Part shown: positions 37,238-45,163 of the stretch, piece by piece
How positions within the stretch are numbered: the stretch's first letter is position 1
Layout of the letters: the number at the start of each line of letters is the position of its first letter
Program-made: the position numbers and the translations under genes
The notes under the pieces: generated by a model
Seen by the model: the letters and a program-made list of their open reading frames with translations, nothing else
Told to the model about the DNA's origin: nothing
Databases searched by the model: none
DNA from: Dongia_A sp039808885
Lineage (GTDB): Bacteria; Pseudomonadota; Alphaproteobacteria; Dongiales; Dongiaceae
NCBI GenBank assembly: GCA_039808885.1
Contig: JBDHTX010000023.1
Span: forward strand, 1-64,000
Length of the DNA: 64,000 bases
Direction of reading: 5' to 3'

Positions 37238-38626
37238 CTAGGACGCGGCGCGCAGCTTGCCGGCGCCTTCGTCGAGCGGCAGGTAGACGGTGAAGCGGCT
37301 GCCCTCGCCTGGGGTCGATTCGATCTCCAGGCTGCCGCGATGGCGGTTGACGATGTGCTTGACGATGGCGAGGCCGAGGCCGGTGCCGCCGAGGTCGCGC
37401 GAGCGCGCCGCGTCGACGCGGTAGAAGCGCTCGGTCAGCCGCGGCAGATGCTCGCGCGCGATGCCCTCGCCGCGATCCACGACGCTGATGGCGATCATCG
37501 CCTTGGCCTGGCGCGCGCCCGGCAGGCGCGTCTTGATCTCGACCGTGTCTGCGATGCGCTCGGCCTCGACCGTCACCGGCGTGCCGGCGCGGCCGTATTT
37601 GATCGCGTTGTCGATCAGGTTCTGGAACACCTGGGTCAGCTCCTCGTCATCGCCGAGGACGCGCCCGATTTCCCCCTTCGGCAGCTCGATGCGCATGTTG
37701 CGCTCGGCCGCGCGCAGCGACAGGGCATCGGCGACATGGCCCAGGATGTCGGCGAGATTGGCGTTGCCGGAGGGCCTGGCATGCTCGTTGAGCTCGATGC
37801 GGCTCAAGGACAGCAGGTCGGCGACCAGGCGGCTCATCCGGCCGGCCTGCTCCTGCATGATGCCGAGGAAACGCTCATGCGCCGCGGGGTCGCCCTTGGC
37901 CGGGCCGCGCAGGGTCTCGATGAAGCCCATGAGCGTCGCGATCGGCGTCTTCAGTTCGTGGCTCACATTGGCGATGAAGTCGCTGCGCAGCCGTTCCAGC
38001 CGGCGCGCCGCGCTGTCGTCGCGCAGCGCGATCAGCGTGCGCTCAGCCCCCAGCCGGCGCAGGTCCGCGATCAGCATGCGGTCGCGGCCCACCGGCGTCT
38101 CGACGCCGTCGACCGCCGCGGCGCCGGCGATCACTTGGTCCAGCGCGTCGATCAGCGGCGGATGGCGCAGCACGCCGAGCAGCGAGCGGCCGACCGTCGC
38201 TTCGCTCAGCAGCGCGCGGGCCCCTTCATTGGCCCAGCGGATGTCGCGCTGGCGGTCGACCACCAGGATGGCGAGGGGGACCGCCTCGAGCACCTCATAG
38301 GAATCCGTTGCCTGGGACTCCGTTGCCCGGGATTCGGCCGCCCTGGAATCGGTTGCCCGGGACTCGGTTGCCCGGGCCGCCGGCTGCGGGATTCCGGCAC
38401 TTGGGATGCCGGAATCGGCCCGGCCGCGCAGGGCAAGCCAGCCGGCAGCCGTCGTCAAGCCGGTGCCGCCGATGCCGATCGCCCCCAGCCAGGCGGGGTC
38501 GCCGCCGACGGTCCAGCCCACCGCCGCGAGCAGCCCCGCCCAGATCACGAGGTTGTAGGCGAGCAGCACAAGGAAAGGCTTCGGCAAAATCACCACTTTC
38601 CGGCATAATTCGACCGTGCCGGCCAT
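37238..38626 (-). CDS. phoR: Phosphate regulon sensor kinase PhoR
   Basis: A 462-residue membrane histidine kinase: two N-terminal helices (about 16-66), a PAS domain (about 110-200, VLEAVPLAILVVDRQ), the dimerisation helix with phosphorylated His 223 (NVSHELKTP), and the ATP-binding domain (NLIDNAIKYG, DRGEGI, RDLGGTGLGLAIV). Short cytoplasmic helices without a periplasmic sensor are typical of PhoR. Residues about 84-109 are five imperfect RATES/RATDS pentads encoded by 15-bp repeats. It would phosphorylate PhoB. It is separated from pstS by the S74 lipoprotein gene on the other strand, so it is not in the same transcript. Confidence 0.92.
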   Translation of the reverse strand: MAGTVELCRKVVILPKPFLVLLAYNLVIWAGLLAAVGWTVGGDPAWLGAIGIGGTGLTTAAGWLALRGRADSGIPSAGIPQPAARATESRATDSRAAESRATESQATDSYEVLEAVPLAILVVDRQRDIRWANEGARALLSEATVGRSLLGVLRHPPLIDALDQVIAGAAAVDGVETPVGRDRMLIADLRRLGAERTLIALRDDSAARRLERLRSDFIANVSHELKTPIATLMGFIETLRGPAKGDPAAHERFLGIMQEQAGRMSRLVADLLSLSRIELNEHARPSGNANLADILGHVADALSLRAAERNMRIELPKGEIGRVLGDDEELTQVFQNLIDNAIKYGRAGTPVTVEAERIADTVEIKTRLPGARQAKAMIAISVVDRGEGIAREHLPRLTERFYRVDAARSRDLGGTGLGLAIVKHIVNRHRGSLEIESTPGEGSRFTVYLPLDEGAGKLRAAS

Positions 38627-38697
38627 AGGGGCAATCGAGGCGGGAGCCTCCGGCGGTCCGGCGCGTTGCCACTATACCCAAATTCCCTCACAGACGG

Positions 38698-39651
38698 ATG
38701 AGTGTCATGAAAAGATCAAAACTGGGACTAAACCTGCTCGCCGGCCTCGGCTTGGCGGCGGGCGTGGCGGCTGGGTTGGCCGGCGCCGTCTCGCACTCGG
38801 CCCTGGCGGAGGAGAGCACCTATCAACCCTGGGGCGGCAGCGGCCAGGCGCAGGCCAACCAGACCAGCGACCAGAAGCTGCAGAAGCTGATCACCGATCT
38901 CAATGCCCTGATCAAGAAGGCGGAGGACGCCAACGCCGCCGACCCGAATTTCCTCGCCGACTTGAAGAAGCTGTCGGCGCAGTATCCGGTCGCCGCCGCG
39001 GCCGCTGCCCTCGGCGGGCCGGGCGTGGTCTTCCTCTACGACAATTTCGCCGACGGCAACTACACCGCCAATCCGGTGTGGAAAGTAAGCGCCGGTACCT
39101 GGAAGGTCGACACCAAGGGCTCGACCATCGGCCTCTCCAGCACCATCGGCCAGGCGACCAGCAACAAGGTCACCGGCAACGACGTGCTGAAGGCGATCCT
39201 CGGCGTGCAGCAGCAGGAGCAGCCGGAATCGACCTATGCCTCGATCTACACTGCCGTGCCGATGTCGAACGTGTTCAAGATGTCGATGAAGTTCGTCTCC
39301 GGCAACACCAACGGCCCGCTCAACATCGGGCCGTACCAGGGCGCCTCGGCGAGCAGCGCCTATCGCCTGGTCTATCAGCCGGGCAACGAGGTGGGCTTCG
39401 TGCTGCAGCGCGTGGTCGGCAACCAGGTGACCCAGGTCGGCGCCTATAACGACCCGGTCAATCTGGAGGACGGCAAGGTCCATGAGCTGAAATGGCAGCG
39501 CGAGTCGACCGGCAAGATGCGGGTCTATCTCGACAACCAGCAGCTCATCATCGCCACCGACACCAAGATCGCCGGCAATCTCGACGGCTGGCTCAACATC
39601 AACCAGGGCGGCAGCTACTGGATCCGCGAGATCAAGGTCGAGGGCATGTAG
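38698..39651 (+). CDS. Secreted LamG/jelly-roll-like protein, 317 aa
   Basis: A signal peptide ends near HSALAEE. A helical region (about 55-95) precedes a beta-rich domain. This domain has FLYDNFADGNYTANPVWKVS, VPMSNVFKMSMKFVSG, AYRLVYQPGNEVGFVLQR, and HELKWQRESTGKMRVYLDNQ. This is the layout of concanavalin-like (LamG/DUF1080-type) sandwiches that bind carbohydrates. The catalytic or binding role is not known. It is a single gene, with its own start 71 bases from the divergent phoR start. Confidence 0.7.
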   Translation: MSVMKRSKLGLNLLAGLGLAAGVAAGLAGAVSHSALAEESTYQPWGGSGQAQANQTSDQKLQKLITDLNALIKKAEDANAADPNFLADLKKLSAQYPVAAAAAALGGPGVVFLYDNFADGNYTANPVWKVSAGTWKVDTKGSTIGLSSTIGQATSNKVTGNDVLKAILGVQQQEQPESTYASIYTAVPMSNVFKMSMKFVSGNTNGPLNIGPYQGASASSAYRLVYQPGNEVGFVLQRVVGNQVTQVGAYNDPVNLEDGKVHELKWQRESTGKMRVYLDNQQLIIATDTKIAGNLDGWLNINQGGSYWIREIKVEGM

Positions 39652-39721
39652 GCCATATCGGCGGCCGGGCCGGAACGCGCGTTCCGATCCGGCCGCCACG
39701 CCGCCCGCGCGGGCGGCGCGC

Positions 39722-40165
39722 TCATTCCGGGCGCAGCGGTGGCAGCCGCCGCTGCAACGGCTGGCCCTTCACGATCGCGGTGTTGGTCTCCGCCTTGTCG
39801 GCGATGCGGTCGAGAATCCGGTCGAGATGCTCGATCGAGCGCAGATGCAGGCGGCCGATGAAGCAATCCTCGCCGGTCACCTTGTCGCATTCCGAGAATT
39901 CGGGAATCTCCTCGATCAGCTTCTGCACCACGTGCAGCTTGCCCGGCAGCGGCCGGATGCGGACGATCGCCTGCAGCGTGTAGCCGAGCGCGGCGGGGTC
40001 GACGTCGATGGTGAAGGCGCGGATCACGCCGCGCTCCTCCAGGCGGCGCAACCGCTCCGCGACGCTGGGCGAGGACAGGCCGACCCGCTGCGCCAGGTCC
40101 TTGAGCGAGATTCGCGCGTCGCCGATCAGGATCCCGACGATCTTGCGGTCCAGGTCATCCAGCAT
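39722..40165 (-). CDS. Lrp/AsnC-family regulator
   Basis: A 147-residue protein with an N-terminal winged helix-turn-helix (LDRKIVGILIGDARISLKDL, SSPSVAERLRRLEERGVI) and a C-terminal RAM ligand-binding domain (VTGEDCFIGRLHLRS). Members sense amino acids and form octamers. It is divergent from an EamA exporter gene across a compact, AT-rich region, so it probably controls that exporter. Confidence 0.93.
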   Translation of the reverse strand: MLDDLDRKIVGILIGDARISLKDLAQRVGLSSPSVAERLRRLEERGVIRAFTIDVDPAALGYTLQAIVRIRPLPGKLHVVQKLIEEIPEFSECDKVTGEDCFIGRLHLRSIEHLDRILDRIADKAETNTAIVKGQPLQRRLPPLRPE

Positions 40166-40297
40166 TTCATATCACCGGTTCAATCGCGGTTCTGCCTAAT
40201 TAAATAAGGTCAGAAATCGCCACTATGTTATTAAATCTATATAAACCGCGCAACCGTCTTTCTATCCTGCCGCCCTCTGAAGCCCGAGGAGCGCGCC
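40166..40297. promoter_or_regulatory. Divergent AT-rich promoter region (Lrp-type regulator / EamA)
   Basis: The 132-base gap is unusually AT-rich for this genome between 40195 and 40250 (CTAATTAAATAAGG; TTATTAAATCTATATAAACC). It would hold the promoters of both divergent genes and a likely Lrp-type operator. TATATAA near 40239-40245 could be a -10 box for the exporter. Confidence 0.5.
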
Positions 40298-41185
40298 ATG
40301 GACCGCCTGCGCGGTACCGCCGAAATGACGGCGGCGATGATGATTTCCGGAACGATCGGCTGGTTCGTCGTGGTCTCCGGTCAGCCGGTGATGAACGTGG
40401 TGCTGTGGCGCTGCCTGTTCGGCGCCGGCACTCTGCTGGCGATCTGCGGCTGGAAGGGCTGGCTGCGCCGCGACGTCATTCCGCCGCGCCTGTTCCTGCT
40501 GGCCGCCCTGGGCGGCGTCGCCATCGTGGTCAACTGGCTGTTGCTGTTCGCCGCCTATTCGCGCGCGTCGATCGCCATCGCGACGGCGGTCTACAACACG
40601 CAGCCCTTCATGCTGGTGGGCCTCGGCGCGCTGTTCTTCGGCGAGCGCCTGACCTTCTCCCGGTTCGCCTGGCTCGTCACCGCCTTCGCCGGCATGCTGC
40701 TGATCGTGCAGGCCAAGCCCGGCGCCAGCCATGTCGGCACGGATTATCTCTCCGGCATCGCGCTGGCCCTGGGCGCGGCGTTCTTCTATGCGGTCGCCGC
40801 CATCATCACCAAGAAGCTCAAGGGCACGCCGCCGCATCTGATCGCGCTGATCCAGGTGACGGTGGGCGTCGCGATGATGGCGCCCTTCGCCGATCTCGCG
40901 GACCTGCCGGCGGGGCCGGGGAGCTGGCTGCTGCTGCTCACGCTCGGCGTGGTGCATACCGGGCTGATGTACATCCTGCTCTACAGCGCCATCCAGCGCC
41001 TGCCGACCAGCCTGATCGGCGCGCTGTCCTTCATCTATCCGATCGCCGCCATCGCGGTGGACTTCCTGGCCTTCGGCCATCGGCTGCAGCCGGGCCAGCT
41101 GCTGGGCGCGGCCGGCATCCTGCTGGCGGCGGCCGGGATGAATCTCGGCTGGACGATCGGCAGGCCGAGGCCGAAGGCGGCCTAG
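40298..41185 (+). CDS. EamA/DMT-family transporter
   Basis: The 295-residue protein has ten membrane helices in two EamA repeats; the first ends around LVTAFAGMLLIVQAKPG and the second around GAAGILLAAAGMNLGW. GAGGAG precedes the ATG. These proteins export amino acids or metabolites. Its stop codon overlaps the stop of the convergent KAP gene through a shared CTAG. The adjacent Lrp-type regulator suggests an amino-acid substrate. Confidence 0.9.
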   Translation: MDRLRGTAEMTAAMMISGTIGWFVVVSGQPVMNVVLWRCLFGAGTLLAICGWKGWLRRDVIPPRLFLLAALGGVAIVVNWLLLFAAYSRASIAIATAVYNTQPFMLVGLGALFFGERLTFSRFAWLVTAFAGMLLIVQAKPGASHVGTDYLSGIALALGAAFFYAVAAIITKKLKGTPPHLIALIQVTVGVAMMAPFADLADLPAGPGSWLLLLTLGVVHTGLMYILLYSAIQRLPTSLIGALSFIYPIAAIAVDFLAFGHRLQPGQLLGAAGILLAAAGMNLGWTIGRPRPKAA

Positions 41186-44100
41186 CCCAGGTCGTCGAGC
41201 GCGGCCGCGCCGTCCGGCCGCAGCATCTCCGCGCCGCCGCCCGCCAGCTGCACGATGACAGGATCGCCGAGCGTCGCCCCGTCGGAAATCTGCCAGAAGC
41301 GCCAGTAGAGCGCGTCGACCAGCGGCCGGCCCGTTCGATCGACGGCCTGATACAGGCCGGTGAGCGCGGTGCGATAGGCCGCCTGCGAGTCCACCGCCAG
41401 CTTGCGCAGCTGCTCCCAGGCGGCGCGGCCGGCGGCATCGGCGGGCGGCGCGCCGGCGCTTTCCGCCGCGGCCTGGCGCGCCAGCCAGATCTCCCGTGCC
41501 AGCGCGTGCAGCGCGCCAGCCTGCACCGTCGCGCGGTCAAGCTCCGCCTCGCGCTCCGCCCCCAGCTTGTGCCGCGCCGACCGCAGCATGGCGCCGAACA
41601 GGCGCAGCCGGTTGACGAAGCGCTTGGCCCGGCGCGGCGTGGTGAGGAAGCCGGCGAGGCCGGGCTCCACCACGCGCAGGGTCGCCTTGAACGCCTTGGA
41701 ATCGCGCACCAGCAGGTTGGGCGGCACCGAGATCGCGCGGATCGCCGCCCAGACGATGCCGGCCAGCGCCAGCGCCGCGCAGAGGCCGAGCAGGATCGGC
41801 GCCGCGCCGCCGGTGCGGAGAGTCTCGGCGCCGGTCGCCGCGACGCTCTCGGTCACGTCGGGCGTCACCGTGCGGACCTCGACCTGCGGCGGGGCCTCGC
41901 CGTCGCCTGGCGCGACCGCGACATTTCCGGCGCCCTGCTCGGTCTGCGCCGGCAGCGGCTCGACCGGCGGCGAGAACGAGGCGACGTAGAGCGCCGGGCC
42001 GAGCAATGCGGCGAGGATGGCCGCCGCCGCGGTGCTGCGCCGCAGCCAGCGCTGCCAGTCGAAGCGCGGCGCCGGGTCCTCGAGGCGCGGCGGCCGGCTG
42101 GCCAGCGCATCCATCAGGCGGCTGCGCGCCTCCGGCGTCATCTTCGGCACCGAGACGATGAGGTTGACCAGCTTCTCCAGGTAGTGCTCGGCGAAGTCGC
42201 GCGGCCGGCCCTTGTCGTCCTCCGGCGAATCCAGGCCCGGATCGACGCGCTCCTCGCGCTCCATGGCGATGAACTTCTCGAATTCCTGGCGGATCGCGCG
42301 CAGCACATAGGCGCGGTCCATGCCGAGCACCACGTAGCAATCGGCCGAGGAGACGACGAAATTCACCGCCTCCAGCACCGCCGCCACGTTCTCCGGCCGG
42401 CAGCGGTCGAGGTCGTCGATGAAGATCACCAGCCGATAGGGCGCCAGCGCGGCGATGGTGGCGCGCAGCTCCTCGCCGAAGCCGTGGCGGAAGCTCAGCT
42501 GCTCGTCGAGCTTGGGGTTGCGGCTCGCCGGCAGCACGCTGGTCATCAGCTTGGCGGGGTCGAAATTCCGCGTGATCAGCCCCACCTGCTTCAGCCGGTT
42601 GAGCGGCACCAGGCCGAGCAGCAGGGTGATGACGGCGCCCAGCTTCAGCGACAGCAGCAGATTGGCGCCGGCCTCGATCAGCTGGTTGCAATCCTTGTTG
42701 TCGTCGTCGCAGACGATGCCCTGGATCGCCGCCACCGCGCTGCGCGCTTCGCTCTGCGCCGGGGTCTCGGTCGAGGCTGACGCCGTCTCCGCCTGCGCCT
42801 TGCCGTCTTCCGGGATCGACCCGGCGGGAACTGGCGGCGCCAGCCACAGCGCGAGCGAGCCGGACAGCAAGGCGACGCCGAGCAGCAGCAGCAGCCAGGA
42901 GGTGAGGAAGCCGCCGATCGGCTCATGCGGCCGCAGCTTCTGCAGGGTCAGGCGCCAGCGCAGGCGCAGGCCCGGCCGGGTGAAGATGCCGGGGATGCCC
43001 TGGCGCCGGATGTTGGACAGCAGCGAGGCCAGCAGATGCTCCTCGCTCTGGTGATGCCAGGCGTTGAACCACACCACCGGCATCTGGCGCTGGCCGAGCA
43101 GCTCGCTCAGCATCTGCATGACGCTGCTCTTGCCCGAGCCCCACGGGCCGGTGATGCCGACCACCAGCGGCGGCTTGGTCTCCGCGTTGCGCAGCAGGTT
43201 GGACAGGCCCTCGGCATAGGCGCGCAGGTTGAGCGCATCGGCGTCCTTGAGGCCGAGCGCGCGGTCGGACAGGCCCTTGCTCTCGTCGGCGTCGACGATC
43301 ACCGTCTCGGGCGCGCCGGGCCGGACCACGAAAAAGGCGAAGAGCGGCCCGCTCAGCAGCAGCAGGTAGAACCACGGCGCCGGATAGCGCGACAGCGCCG
43401 GCTGGAAAAAGCTCGCGCCGCCATCCTGGCTGACGAAGAGCGCGTTGCGCCCCACCGCCATGATCGCCTGGGCGCCGTTCGCCACGTCGATCGCGCCCAG
43501 CGCGACGTCGGCGCCGGCCGCCGCCGGCAGGGTGATGCGGGTCCAGGATTCGTCGCGGCTGTCGCCGCGCAGGATGGCGTGCGTCTCCGCGCCGAAGACG
43601 ACCTGCCCGTCATCCGACGCCGCCAGGCCGCGCAGCGCCCCGGCGCCGACCAGGTATTCGACGCTCGGGGTCAGATCGCCGGTCAGCGCGCCGGCGGCAT
43701 CCTTGGGATCGCGCGCCTGCAGCGAGAAGCGCAACGCGGCGTCGCCCTGCCAGCGTTCCCAGGCCGGGATCGGCGGCGTCGCCGGGCCGGTGGCGCCGAG
43801 GTCGAGGCCGAAGATGCCGAAATCGTGCCCGCGCAGCCGGTGGATCATCTCGGCGTCGAGGCCATCATAGCCGATGGTCCAGGCGGCGGCGGAATCGCGC
43901 CACACCGCCGGCAGCACCTCCGGCCCGTCGCCGATGATGTTGGCGACAACATAGATTCCGCCGGTATTCCCCGGCGTGGCCGCGCGTTCCGCGCCGATGG
44001 CAAGGCCGCCGATCTCGCGCAGGGGCGGCCCGCCCTTCTGCTCCACCAGCAGCATCTCCGGTGCCGCGCGCCAGCTCTGCCCGCCGGTGTCGCTGCGATA

Positions 44101-44913
44101 GAGGGTGAAGCGGAAACTGGCGTCGCGCGCCGCGACGACCAGCTGCCGCCCCGCATCGTCGGCGGCGATCGCCGACAGCACGATGCCCGCCGGCAGGTCG
44201 GGCAGCGCCTGGCGCTCCCAGGTCCGGCCGCCATCGGCGCTGTGATAGAGCGGGCCATAGCGGTTGATCACCCAGGCCGACTGGCCGCTCTGGTCCAGCG
44301 CCACGTCGGCGAGGTCGCCGAAGCCGAGTTCGCCGCAGCCGATGGGCGGGGCGATGTCGAAGGGCGCGGAGAATCCGCCGCCGGTCGAGCCGCTGTCCAG
44401 CGGCCCCTGCTCCTGCGGCGCCGGTTGCTGTTGCGGCTGCTCGACGCCCGGCGCGGCATTGGGCGCTTCGGTCGGGGTCGCCTCCTGGGCGTTGGCGGAG
44501 GGAATCAGCAGGCTGGCCTTGGACGGCGCCGCGGGGGCGGCGGGAACGTCCGGCGCCGGCGTCGCCGCCTCGGCGCGGCAGGCGCTGAAGGAGTTGGCCG
44601 AGAGCGGCGTCAGCGCCCAGCCCAGCGGATCGGGCAGGCTGCCGCCCAGCGGCTGCAGGCTGAAATAGCCGCCGACGATCAGCGCCGGCACCCAGGCCAG
44701 CAGCAGCGGCAGCAGCCGGCGCCACAGCCGCGACCAGTTGCGCCGCCCCGCCACACGGACATCGGGCGACCCGACCATGGACTCGCCCGATGCGGAACCG
44801 GCCGCGACGGATTGGGCCTCCGGGCGCGGCTTCAGCGATTCGCCGGACGGCCCGAAGCCCTGCGCCGCGCGCGCCGGGTCGAACGCCTCCGTGGTCTTCC
44901 TGCTGTCCGCCAC
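41182..44913 (-). CDS. Membrane KAP P-loop NTPase with periplasmic Asp-box domain, 1243 aa
   Basis: A cytoplasmic basic N-terminus leads to helix 1 (66-84), a Pro/Ala-rich linker and a periplasmic region (about 180-505). This region holds Asp-box repeats of the sialidase/BNR type: HSADGGRTW (224-232), RSDTGGQSW (273-281) and VSQDGGASF (494-502), so it is probably a beta-propeller. Helix 2 (514-531) returns to the cytoplasm, where Walker A is GPWGSGKSS (589-597). Helices 3 (666-692) and 4 (751-771) interrupt the NTPase, with a periplasmic loop bearing CDDDNKDC. Walker B is LVIFIDDLDRCRP (828-840). Helices 5 (961-980) and 6 (1037-1061) follow, then the KAP C-terminal PRRAKRFVNRLRL (1093-1105). 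The start is GTG at 44913 with GGGGAAG upstream. KAP NTPases include PifA (phage exclusion) and eukaryotic membrane scaffolds. A propeller fused outside the membrane suggests ligand sensing coupled to ATP hydrolysis; this is inference. Confidence 0.88.
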   Translation of the reverse strand: MADSRKTTEAFDPARAAQGFGPSGESLKPRPEAQSVAAGSASGESMVGSPDVRVAGRRNWSRLWRRLLPLLLAWVPALIVGGYFSLQPLGGSLPDPLGWALTPLSANSFSACRAEAATPAPDVPAAPAAPSKASLLIPSANAQEATPTEAPNAAPGVEQPQQQPAPQEQGPLDSGSTGGGFSAPFDIAPPIGCGELGFGDLADVALDQSGQSAWVINRYGPLYHSADGGRTWERQALPDLPAGIVLSAIAADDAGRQLVVAARDASFRFTLYRSDTGGQSWRAAPEMLLVEQKGGPPLREIGGLAIGAERAATPGNTGGIYVVANIIGDGPEVLPAVWRDSAAAWTIGYDGLDAEMIHRLRGHDFGIFGLDLGATGPATPPIPAWERWQGDAALRFSLQARDPKDAAGALTGDLTPSVEYLVGAGALRGLAASDDGQVVFGAETHAILRGDSRDESWTRITLPAAAGADVALGAIDVANGAQAIMAVGRNALFVSQDGGASFFQPALSRYPAPWFYLLLLSGPLFAFFVVRPGAPETVIVDADESKGLSDRALGLKDADALNLRAYAEGLSNLLRNAETKPPLVVGITGPWGSGKSSVMQMLSELLGQRQMPVVWFNAWHHQSEEHLLASLLSNIRRQGIPGIFTRPGLRLRWRLTLQKLRPHEPIGGFLTSWLLLLLGVALLSGSLALWLAPPVPAGSIPEDGKAQAETASASTETPAQSEARSAVAAIQGIVCDDDNKDCNQLIEAGANLLLSLKLGAVITLLLGLVPLNRLKQVGLITRNFDPAKLMTSVLPASRNPKLDEQLSFRHGFGEELRATIAALAPYRLVIFIDDLDRCRPENVAAVLEAVNFVVSSADCYVVLGMDRAYVLRAIRQEFEKFIAMEREERVDPGLDSPEDDKGRPRDFAEHYLEKLVNLIVSVPKMTPEARSRLMDALASRPPRLEDPAPRFDWQRWLRRSTAAAAILAALLGPALYVASFSPPVEPLPAQTEQGAGNVAVAPGDGEAPPQVEVRTVTPDVTESVAATGAETLRTGGAAPILLGLCAALALAGIVWAAIRAISVPPNLLVRDSKAFKATLRVVEPGLAGFLTTPRRAKRFVNRLRLFGAMLRSARHKLGAEREAELDRATVQAGALHALAREIWLARQAAAESAGAPPADAAGRAAWEQLRKLAVDSQAAYRTALTGLYQAVDRTGRPLVDALYWRFWQISDGATLGDPVIVQLAGGGAEMLRPDGAAALDDLG

Positions 44914-45082
44914 GCTTCCCCACCCCTGTCTCGCTCATGGGCAGAATGCGATCGCGCCAAGCCTGCGCCGGGCGGGGGAAAATGGCAATTGCCAAGCGCG
45001 ACCCGCCGGCCACCACACACGGCGATCCGCAGCATCGCAACAATTGGCGCGGGTTCAGGCGAGGCGCGTGCTCCAGGCACGG

Positions 45083-45163
45083 ATGGACCCCCGCGCGCTT
45101 TCAGCGCGCATGCACCCCCGCGCGCTTCTAGCGCGCATGCACCCCGGCGCGCTTCTAGCGCGC
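45083..45163. repeat. 27-bp tandem repeat, three copies, overlapping the maeB stop codon
   Basis: Units at 45083-45109, 45110-45136 and 45137-45163 differ by only a few bases. Each contains the hairpin GCGCGCTTCTAGCGCGC or a near copy. The third unit contains the maeB stop (TAG complement at 45155-45157), so the array duplicates the gene's end downstream of itself. Confidence 0.92.

Noticed and set aside
38698..39651. A glycosidase call for the jelly-roll protein
   Set aside because: No catalytic Glu/Asp motif can be identified; the fold alone does not show enzyme activity.
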